From Sedimentisphaerales bacterium (GTDB lineage: Bacteria > Planctomycetota > Phycisphaerae > Sedimentisphaerales > SM23-30), in contig DAOWIP010000294.1 in assembly GCA_030640865.1 (NCBI GenBank), positions 1 through 7,361 of the forward strand: a stretch of 7,361 nucleotides of DNA, written 5' to 3'. The notes under the pieces are model-generated. The model was not told the DNA's origin and made no database searches. It saw only the letters and a list, made by a program, of their open reading frames with translations. The position numbers were made by a program, and so were the translations under genes. Positions 1 through 5,925 of this stretch are shown piece after piece; position 1 is the stretch's first letter, and each line of letters opens with the position of its first letter.

Positions 1-108
1 AGGGTTGATGTTATCGACGCGCTGAATATGACAGTTCCAGGCTATTATGCGCACCTGTCTTCGATGAAGAATGGCGAAACGATGAAGATTCCGCAGTATT
101 CACTATAG
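1..108 (+). CDS. C-terminal end of a probable Gfo/Idh/MocA-family oxidoreductase (partial)
   Basis: The first frame is open from base 1 to a TAG at 106-108, giving the last 35 residues of a protein whose start lies left of the window. The tail contains the run VDVIDALNMTVPGYYAHLSS followed by MKNGETMKIPQ. This resembles the end of NAD(P)-dependent Gfo/Idh/MocA oxidoreductases, where an 'iDalnmtvPG...S...G..v.iP' pattern closes the C-terminal alpha/beta domain; these enzymes typically act on sugars or sugar derivatives. The match rests on memory of the family pattern in a short fragment, so the substrate cannot be named and the family is only moderately supported. The gene converges on cheB, 64 bases away, and has no visible functional tie to chemotaxis. 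Confidence 0.5.
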   Translation, partial: RVDVIDALNMTVPGYYAHLSSMKNGETMKIPQYSL

Positions 109-172
109 GGTCGAATTAAAGGGGTCGAATCTCTTTTTTTGAGGTGTCCGGTACTTCACAACTCATTCAATC
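109..172. other. Short convergent intergenic gap
   Basis: This gap separates the partial oxidoreductase gene from the 3' end of cheB. It holds a 9-base direct repeat, GGGTCGAAT, at 108-116 and 122-130, followed by seven Ts at 134-140. I see no strong hairpin in front of the T run, so I do not call a terminator although one would be expected between convergent genes. Confidence 0.4.
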
Positions 173-1228
<1,056 letters not shown>

Positions 1229-2083
1229 TCATTCCTTGATATAGGTCGCCGGCTGAGCGAAACGATATTGGTGATTGATTCCGGCCAATGATTCTGAATG
1301 ACCGATGCAGAAGACGCCTCCCTTGGCCAGACATTTACCAAAACGCCCCACTAGTCTTGCTTGCGTGGGTTTATCGAAATAAATCATAACATTACGACAA
1401 AAAATAATATCAAAGGGTCCTTTGAAGGGCCATTCTTTCATCAAATTCAGATAGCGAAAACTGATAATACTTTGTAGTTCCCGACTGGCCTGATAGACTT
1501 TTTCTCCTTCGATGTTATTTGGTACGAGAAAACGGCGTTTTTGTTCTCGCGTCAGGGGTTTAACTCGTGACTGATCGTATGTCCCTTGTTTTGCTCTGTC
1601 TAATATCTGTGTGGAAACATCGCTGGCCAGAATCTTGACATCCCACTTTTGATAATCCGGAATATTTTCTATTAGCGTAATTGCCAGGCTATACGGTTCT
1701 TCTCCGGACGAGCAGCCGGCCGACCAGATTCGGATCTTATGGTCTGATAACCTGGATTTTATTTCAAGCAGTTTTGGTAAAAATGGGTCGATTAAGTACT
1801 CAAAATGGCTTTTTTCGCGAAAAAAGCTGGTTAAATTTGTGCTGAGTGAATCGACCAGGGAGTGAAATTCATGCTTTCCGGCATCAGATAGAGCAAAATC
1901 TATATATTTCCTGAAAGAATCGTACTTTAATGTCCGCATTCTTTTCGCCAGTCGTGCCCGCACCAGCGGCTCTTTCCCATCGTGCAGATTGATTCCGCAG
2001 TGCTTGTAAATGACGTCGCTGATGCGTCGGAAATCCCTTTCCGAGAGTTTGTTGCCGTTCGTATTCTGTAAAGATGTATTCAT
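1229..2083 (-). CDS. cheR: Chemotaxis protein-glutamate O-methyltransferase CheR
   Basis: CheR transfers methyl groups from S-adenosylmethionine to glutamates of chemoreceptors, opposing CheB. The 284-residue protein matches the usual length of about 280-290. A helical N-terminal domain (about 12-80) carries the basic stretch VRARLAKRMR (41-50), the region that contacts receptor helices in known CheR proteins. NLTSFFRE (83-90) leads into the catalytic domain. The SAM-binding motif AGCSSGEEPYS is at 122-132, acidic D155 lies at the end of the next strand, and CRNVMIYFD (229-237) and GHSESL (261-266) are conserved signatures. ATG at 2083 is preceded by GGTAG only 4 bases away, a weak ribosome site. 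cheR lies 63 bases after cheA with no terminator visible, and its TGA is 3 bases from the cheB start, so it sits mid-operon. I see no missing catalytic residue. Confidence 0.97.
   Translation of the reverse strand: MNTSLQNTNGNKLSERDFRRISDVIYKHCGINLHDGKEPLVRARLAKRMRTLKYDSFRKYIDFALSDAGKHEFHSLVDSLSTNLTSFFREKSHFEYLIDPFLPKLLEIKSRLSDHKIRIWSAGCSSGEEPYSLAITLIENIPDYQKWDVKILASDVSTQILDRAKQGTYDQSRVKPLTREQKRRFLVPNNIEGEKVYQASRELQSIISFRYLNLMKEWPFKGPFDIIFCRNVMIYFDKPTQARLVGRFGKCLAKGGVFCIGHSESLAGINHQYRFAQPATYIKE
1233..1237 (-). promoter_or_regulatory. Ribosome binding site deciding the TTG start of cheB
   Basis: On the - strand AAGGA overlaps the last sense codons of cheR (AAG GAA TGA) and lies 7 bases before TTG at 1225. 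No comparable purine-rich site precedes the alternative ATG at 1198. The placement suggests translational coupling, with ribosomes that finish cheR loading onto cheB. Confidence 0.6.
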
Positions 2084-2146
2084 TTATCTACCAATGTTTT
2101 TAATAATTAGTTATGCGTGTGGATACAGGGCGACAAAACAGCAGTA

Positions 2147-4912
2147 TTATTTTCCGGCTGCCAGGCTAATCAGGCCCGGCACGTCCACAATCAGGCTGAC
2201 GTTGCCGTCCCCCATAATAGCCGCTCCCGATACCCCCTTGATACTACCCAAATAATCGCCGAGACTCTTGATGACAACCTGCTGCTGGCCAAGAAGCGAG
2301 TCCACCTGGACACAACAGCGGTTGTCCCCGTCCGTTACCACCACAATAAGCGCCTCACAAGGCTCGGTCAGTTCCGGCTCGATACCAAAAAGCCGATACA
2401 GTTTTATAAGCGGCAGCAACTCACCACGAATCATAATCATTTCACCCTTTGCTCCCTGGACAGTTTTCAACTGTTCCGGCTGCGGCCGAATGCTGTGTTC
2501 GATGGAAACAGAAGGGATAATATAAGTTTCTTTTCCGACATTAACTATCTGGCCGTCAATCACAGCCAACGTCAAAGGCAACCGGATACTAAAAGTCGAG
2601 CCCTTGTCTATAGTCGATTCGATGTCAATACGGCCGCGAAGCGATTCGATGTTCTTACGCACCACATCCATCCCAACACCACGACCGGAAACATCAGTGA
2701 TTTTTTCTGCAGTTGACAACCCGGCATGAAAAACAAGACGGTAAATTTCACCGTCAGAAAGGTCCTGGCCTTCCTTGACGATATTGTTGGCGATGGCTTT
2801 TTCCAGGATTTTTTCCCGGTTTAGTCCTTTGCCGTCATCGCAGATTTCTATAATGATGTTGCCGCCCTGATGAAAGGCCTTTAACTCGACCCTGCCCTGC
2901 GGAGGTTTTCCTTTGCCGCTGCGTTCTTCGGGTGTTTCGACGCCATGATCAACGGAGTTTCGGACCATGTGAACGAGAGGGTCGGCAATAGCCTCGACAA
3001 CATTGCGGTCGAGTTCCGTTTCGGCGCCGGTCATAACAAATTCGATGTCTTTGCCGGCCTTGCGAGAAAGATCGCGGACAAGCCTCGCCATTTTCTGGAA
3101 AACACCCTGCACAGGCACCATACGCATAGACATGGACAGTTCCTGCAACTCCCGTGTGATTTTGTCGAGGTGTCGTACATTGCGGGCGAGGCGCTGGTCC
3201 TTCTGCACGTGTCCGTCAAGGTCCTGACTGACCATAGACTGAGCGATGACAAGCTCACCAACCATATTAATCAGAGAATCCAGCCGACCGGTAGTAACCT
3301 TAACCGTGGTGTCATTGACGATTTTTTTATTCTCGTTAGCTCTCGCTGCCTGAGGTAGTTTCTGGTCATTGAGTGCCTTGTCAACCTGTTCCCCGGTAAC
3401 GGATGTTTTTTCTACGAGTATCTCCCCGATTTTTTTGTCGGGTGAACCGGTTCGCTGCTCGTGCAGGGCATCGCGAACTTCCGCGGCCGAGGCTGTTCCC
3501 TCCTGGACGAGGACTTCGCCCAGTTGGATAGGAGGTGATTGGCCGGAGGTACATTGTTTAATTCGGTCAATCAAAGGTTGCAGTTTTTGATAGGGCTGCA
3601 CGTGCTGATCGTTTTCAACGGCTTGCTGGAGGGCACCGAACATTTGTTTCATAACGTCGATTGATTCGAAAATCGTATCGACACTGGAGCCGCCGAGGAT
3701 GATTTTTTCCTTTCGGGCCTCATCAAGCAGGTTTTCGGCGGCATGGGCCAGGGAACCGATTTGTTTAAGATTAAGAAAGCCTGCTACACCTTTGATAGTG
3801 TGAAAGGCACGAAAGATGGAATTGATGGTTTCGGGGTCGTCGGGACATTCCTCGATATGCAGCAGGTCGGACTCAGCGGATTCGAGATGCTCGCCGGATT
3901 CACTGATGAAATCCATTACAAGCGGCGCATCACTCTCGGCGATTTTCAGTTTTTCCTCCGGTTCCTGCTCCTGCTGCCCAACGTTATCAGGTTTGTCCGG
4001 GGCAGTATTGTTAGATGGTTCCGAAGCCGTATTGTTGGAAGTGTCCGGGGCGGGTTGGCCTTGTTGCTCGGAGGGACCGGAAGGAGCGGGGGATTCTTTG
4101 TCGATTGAGACGTTGGACAACTGAGCGACTGCCTCTGTCAGCCAGTCCTTGGCGGCAAACAATTTTTCAGCAGGGAACCGGTCGGGTTCGTTTGTTTGGG
4201 AGTCTTCCAGCAGGGACTCGGTTTCATGGCAAACGGCCGCGAATTCCTGCAGGCCCATAAGGGATGATTCGCCTTTGAGGTTATGAAGGATGCCTTTTAT
4301 GACGTTATAATTTTCCACAGAAGGGTCTTTTTCCGCGGTGAGGATGGCCGATTCGAGGTTCTCAAGCACATGCGGCTGCGAAGAAAGAAACTCCCGAAAG
4401 ATTTCTTCATCAACATTATCGGGCAGAGAGATTTTCGGTCCCTGAGATGATGAACAGGATTCAGGAGAAATATTTTCCGGTGTGGAGTTGTTACTGTTCG
4501 AGTTATCGGTAGATTCCAGGCCCAGTTCGGGTGGGAATTTGATATGAGCCGGTTTTTGCCCCTGTGAAAGTTGTTCCATAAGAGATTGCAGGCTGGCGGA
4601 GGTTTTATTAATGGTGTTGAGAGCAGCGGCGGCGTCCTCAACTTCACTAAGGATGAGCTTACTTATCAGTTCGGCTGCCTTAACGGAGGCGGTTTGTATC
4701 AGTTCCAGGTCCGCGGAGTCAGGGGGAGCAGGAGTATTATCATCGCCTTTCACGTCAGTATTAACGTCCCCGCCACTCGATGACAGGTCAGCGGCAATTT
4801 GGGCGATTTGCTCGAAGTGAGTGTGGATACCTGCCAGACCCTGCAGGTCGTCGGAATCGATCATAACAAGCTGCAACGCCGAGGCTTCAATAATTTTCGC
4901 CAATTGTTTCAT
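2147..4912 (-). CDS. cheA: Chemotaxis histidine kinase CheA with two HPt domains and MshEN-like motifs
   Basis: CheA is the cytoplasmic kinase that, coupled to receptors, autophosphorylates on an HPt histidine and passes phosphate to CheY and CheB. Domains in this 921-residue protein: a helical N-terminal extension I do not recognise (1-118) and an Asn/Ser-rich linker (133-160); HPt1 (about 168-240) with H210 in HNLKGESSLMG; a Pro/Asn/Gln-rich linker (270-322); HPt2 (about 328-435) with H371 in FRAFHTIKG; two MshEN-like motifs (463-486, 494-517); the dimerisation region (about 534-605); the ATP-binding domain with HMVRNSVDHG (648-657), DDGKG (692-696), GRGVGMD (743-749) and GSTF (771-774); and a CheW-like P5 domain (about 783-915). 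No P2 CheY-binding domain is recognisable. It is longer than the roughly 650-residue E. coli CheA because of the N-terminal additions. The start is ATG at 4912 with only a weak GAGA upstream. It is first in the operon with cheR and cheB. The kinase call is certain; the roles of the additions are not. Confidence 0.97.
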   Translation of the reverse strand: MKQLAKIIEASALQLVMIDSDDLQGLAGIHTHFEQIAQIAADLSSSGGDVNTDVKGDDNTPAPPDSADLELIQTASVKAAELISKLILSEVEDAAAALNTINKTSASLQSLMEQLSQGQKPAHIKFPPELGLESTDNSNSNNSTPENISPESCSSSQGPKISLPDNVDEEIFREFLSSQPHVLENLESAILTAEKDPSVENYNVIKGILHNLKGESSLMGLQEFAAVCHETESLLEDSQTNEPDRFPAEKLFAAKDWLTEAVAQLSNVSIDKESPAPSGPSEQQGQPAPDTSNNTASEPSNNTAPDKPDNVGQQEQEPEEKLKIAESDAPLVMDFISESGEHLESAESDLLHIEECPDDPETINSIFRAFHTIKGVAGFLNLKQIGSLAHAAENLLDEARKEKIILGGSSVDTIFESIDVMKQMFGALQQAVENDQHVQPYQKLQPLIDRIKQCTSGQSPPIQLGEVLVQEGTASAAEVRDALHEQRTGSPDKKIGEILVEKTSVTGEQVDKALNDQKLPQAARANENKKIVNDTTVKVTTGRLDSLINMVGELVIAQSMVSQDLDGHVQKDQRLARNVRHLDKITRELQELSMSMRMVPVQGVFQKMARLVRDLSRKAGKDIEFVMTGAETELDRNVVEAIADPLVHMVRNSVDHGVETPEERSGKGKPPQGRVELKAFHQGGNIIIEICDDGKGLNREKILEKAIANNIVKEGQDLSDGEIYRLVFHAGLSTAEKITDVSGRGVGMDVVRKNIESLRGRIDIESTIDKGSTFSIRLPLTLAVIDGQIVNVGKETYIIPSVSIEHSIRPQPEQLKTVQGAKGEMIMIRGELLPLIKLYRLFGIEPELTEPCEALIVVVTDGDNRCCVQVDSLLGQQQVVIKSLGDYLGSIKGVSGAAIMGDGNVSLIVDVPGLISLAAGK
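3362..3526 (-). repeat. Tandem MshEN-like motif pair within cheA
   Basis: Residues 463-486 and 494-517 of CheA align as two 24-residue units. Each has a hydrophobic-Gly-Glu start (QLGEVLV, KIGEILV), a conserved Leu at unit position 21 and a closing Gln at position 24, separated by 7 residues. This matches the paired motif of MshEN (type II secretion ATPase N-terminal) domains. The leading Arg of the ligand-binding consensus is replaced by Gln and Lys, and the mid-motif Gly is present only in the first copy (G472; T503 in the second). The fold is plausible but nucleotide binding is unproven. Confidence 0.6.
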
Positions 4913-4939
4913 TTTTGTTGTCTCATATTAAAATAAATA

Positions 4940-4967
4940 AATATACCTATACCCTATACACGTAAAA
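4940..4967 (-). promoter_or_regulatory. Candidate promoter for the cheA-cheR-cheB operon
   Basis: Read on the - strand, TTTTAC (4967-4962) and TATATT (4945-4940) are separated by 16 bases and lie about 30 bases before the cheA start codon. The match to a sigma-70-type promoter is loose and the region is AT-rich, so chance matches are likely. I see no flagellar sigma-28-type site. The interval contains the TATACC-type repeats, which could also serve as a regulator site. Confidence 0.22.
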
Positions 4968-5055
4968 ATGCCCGGAATCCCCTTTAACAAACGTATTTTC
5001 TATATCGGAAGGGGAGAACCCCCGCTTTAGCCTGCATTTCTAAAACCACAGTTAA

Positions 5056-5077
5056 GTAGGGTGCGATGTATCGCACC
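5056..5077 (+). repeat. REP-like palindrome led by GTAG
   Basis: GTAG at 5056-5059 is followed directly by GGTGCGATGTATCGCACC (5060-5077), a perfect 8-base inverted repeat with a 2-base centre. A GTAG or GTGG tetranucleotide just 5' of a palindrome is the known signature of REP elements mobilised by REP-associated tyrosine transposases (RAYTs). With one copy visible, a palindromic operator between two divergent chemotaxis transcripts is the main alternative. Confidence 0.45.
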
Positions 5078-5105
5078 ATTTGTTTTGCAACGGGTACAAG
5101 TATCG

Positions 5106-5227
5106 AGAAAAAATGGTGGCTTCGGAATTGGTTGTAAAAGTTCGCGGTGTTATTACCGATGATAAACACGTATCGCGTAATGAAAAATGACTCCCGGTAA
5201 TAAGGAGGTGGCATAGCCACTTTTTCT
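5106..5227 (+). repeat. Nested inverted repeat: candidate structured leader or MITE-like element
   Basis: The outer arms are AGAAAAA (5108-5112 As) then GTGGCT (5116-5121) on the left, with a 3-base insertion ATG between them, and AGCCAC (5215-5220) then TTTTTCT on the right. Inside, TTATTACCG (5150-5158) pairs perfectly with CGGTAATAA (5195-5203). The nesting gives an element of about 122 bases. It could fold as an RNA in the cheX leader, or it could be a small non-autonomous mobile element with terminal inverted repeats. I do not recognise it as a known riboswitch or repeat family. Confidence 0.35.
5206..5225 (+). terminator. Weak intrinsic-terminator-like hairpin upstream of cheX
   Basis: AGGTGGC (5206-5212) can pair with GCCACTT (5216-5222) across a 3-base ATA loop, with one G-U pair, and runs into a tract of five Ts (5221-5225). 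The stem is short and part of the T tract is used in it, so termination would be inefficient. The right arm can instead pair with the distant GTGGCT at 5116-5121, which would prevent this hairpin. That mutual exclusion is what an attenuator would look like. Confidence 0.3.
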
Positions 5228-5273
5228 GTTCTGCATGGATGGCAAAATCCGCTCCCGCTGGTCGCTGCCTGAA

Positions 5274-5302
5274 ATGACAGAATTGCGAGACTGGGATAAA
5301 TT
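5274..5302 (+). promoter_or_regulatory. Candidate cheX promoter
   Basis: ATGACA (5274-5279) and TAAATT (5297-5302) are separated by 17 bases, with 5 of 6 and 4 of 6 matches to the sigma-70 consensus. Transcription would start at about 5308, leaving a leader of only about 14 bases that still includes the GGGAG ribosome site. If this promoter is the one used, the structured region further upstream would not be in the cheX message. Confidence 0.27.
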
Positions 5303-5321
5303 TTAACATGGGAGAAAGCAA

Positions 5322-5798
5322 ATGAACGTAAAATATATCAATCCGTTTTTATCGTCGATACAAAATGTTTTTGATACGATGATCAATGTGCCCTTCCAGT
5401 TAGGCAAGCCCAATCTGAAGCAGGATACCGTTCCCTTATATGAGATCAGCGGAATTATAGGTCTTTCCGGAGGGGTAACGGGCTGTGTGGTCGTGAGCCT
5501 GTCCAAACATATTGCGCTGCAGATGGTTTCAGCTTTAACCGGTGAGAAGACGACAGAAATAGACGACGACAGTGCCGACGCCATCGGAGAGATTACTAAT
5601 ATGATAGCAGGGAACGCCAAGAAAGATTTTCCCGGCGAGAATACGTCCATATCCATACCCAGCGTGGTTATCGGCAAGCACAGGGTGAACTATCCGAAAG
5701 GGGTTCCGATAATATCGATACCATGCGAGACAAACGCGGGCCGATTAACCATCGACATCGCATTGAAAGAGACACCCGTGCCGGCAAGTGTAGGGTAA
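5322..5798 (+). CDS. cheX: CheY-P phosphatase CheX
   Basis: CheX-type proteins dephosphorylate phospho-CheY in the cytoplasm and so end the signal made by CheA; they replace CheZ in many bacteria. The 158-residue product matches the usual length of stand-alone CheX (about 155). The catalytic ExxN signature is visible as E90 and N93 in AIGEITNMIAGNAKKDF (87-103). The opening YINPFLSSIQNVFDTMI (5-21) and the glycine-rich GIIGLSGGVTG (44-54) are typical of the family. ATG at 5322 has GGGAG (5310-5314) 7 bases upstream, so the start is well supported. The gene is transcribed away from the cheA operon and converges with gspD, and it is flanked on both sides by repeat-like sequence. No CheY target is encoded in the window. 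A CheC-like phosphatase is less likely because only one ExxN motif is present. Confidence 0.93.
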   Translation: MNVKYINPFLSSIQNVFDTMINVPFQLGKPNLKQDTVPLYEISGIIGLSGGVTGCVVVSLSKHIALQMVSALTGEKTTEIDDDSADAIGEITNMIAGNAKKDFPGENTSISIPSVVIGKHRVNYPKGVPIISIPCETNAGRLTIDIALKETPVPASVG

Positions 5799-5925
5799 AG
5801 AAGAGTTGTGAGTTGTGAGAAAAGAGAAGAAAGGAAATCGCGTGGCACTCAGGCTCACCCTACAGAAGAGCCCCGCTTGACAGCGGGGGTCTGAGTAGTG
5901 CGGCAGGGGGCATAATATGGTCAGA
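5799..5925. other. Convergent cheX/gspD intergenic gap
   Basis: This gap holds a 7-base tandem duplication, GTTGTGA (5805-5811 and 5812-5818), a purine-rich stretch, CACCCTAC at 5856-5863 (GTAGGGTG on the - strand, the same octamer as in the REP-like palindrome), and a GC-rich hairpin at 5871-5888. No gene is apparent in it. Confidence 0.5.
5871..5888. terminator. GC-rich hairpin between convergent cheX and gspD
   Basis: CCCCGCT (5871-5877) and AGCGGGG (5882-5888) form a perfect 7-pair stem with a 4-base TGAC loop, 72 bases after the cheX stop and 37 bases after the gspD stop. It is placed where a bidirectional terminator would be expected. Neither side has a proper T tract, so it may be a transcript-end stabiliser or part of a dispersed repeat rather than a classic intrinsic terminator. 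Confidence 0.35.

Larger units (their letters stand above)
4913..5321. other. Divergent cheA/cheX intergenic region, palindrome-rich
   Basis: These 409 bases separate the divergently transcribed cheA and cheX. I find no credible protein gene in them. Contents from left: an AT-rich stretch with imperfect TATACC repeats (4942-4960) next to the cheA start; GGGGAGAACCCC (5011-5022), a four-pair hairpin running into CCCCCGCT; a GTAG-led palindrome (5056-5077); a nested long-range inverted repeat (5106-5227) that contains a short hairpin plus Ts; and a plausible cheX promoter (5274-5302). The density of inverted repeats points to regulatory RNA or to remnants of small mobile repeats. Confidence 0.7.

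Noticed and set aside
100..110. CACTATAGGG-like stretch matching the 3' half of a phage T7 promoter
   Set aside because: The upstream half of the T7 consensus is absent, and the bases are the coding end and stop codon of the partial gene, so this is coincidence.
108..130. GGGTCGAAT direct repeat as an attachment site or iteron
   Set aside because: Only two short copies exist and no integrase, tRNA or replication gene is nearby.
131..140. Run of seven Ts as an intrinsic terminator for the first gene
   Set aside because: No convincing GC-rich stem lies directly before it; only a 3-base CTC/GAG pairing brackets the Ts.
2945..4260. Long open frames on the + strand opposite cheA (for example 2945-3358 and 3743-4108)
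   Set aside because: They lie wholly within the strongly conserved cheA on the other strand, lack ribosome sites and encode no recognisable domain.
5202..5210. AAGGAGGTG, a perfect Shine-Dalgarno-like sequence
   Set aside because: The nearest GTG in place hits TAG after one codon, and the next ATG (5235) is 26 bases away, too far for initiation.
5235..5306. A 23-codon open frame ending 15 bases before cheX, possible leader peptide
   Set aside because: It has no suitably spaced ribosome site and no recognisable composition such as repeated codons for one amino acid.
5056..5321. c-di-GMP riboswitch upstream of cheX
   Set aside because: I looked for the conserved GEMM-I core pattern and did not find it; the inverted repeats here do not match that architecture.
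5805..5818. GTTGTGA tandem duplication after cheX
   Set aside because: Only two 7-base units in low-complexity purine-rich sequence, with no sign of function.
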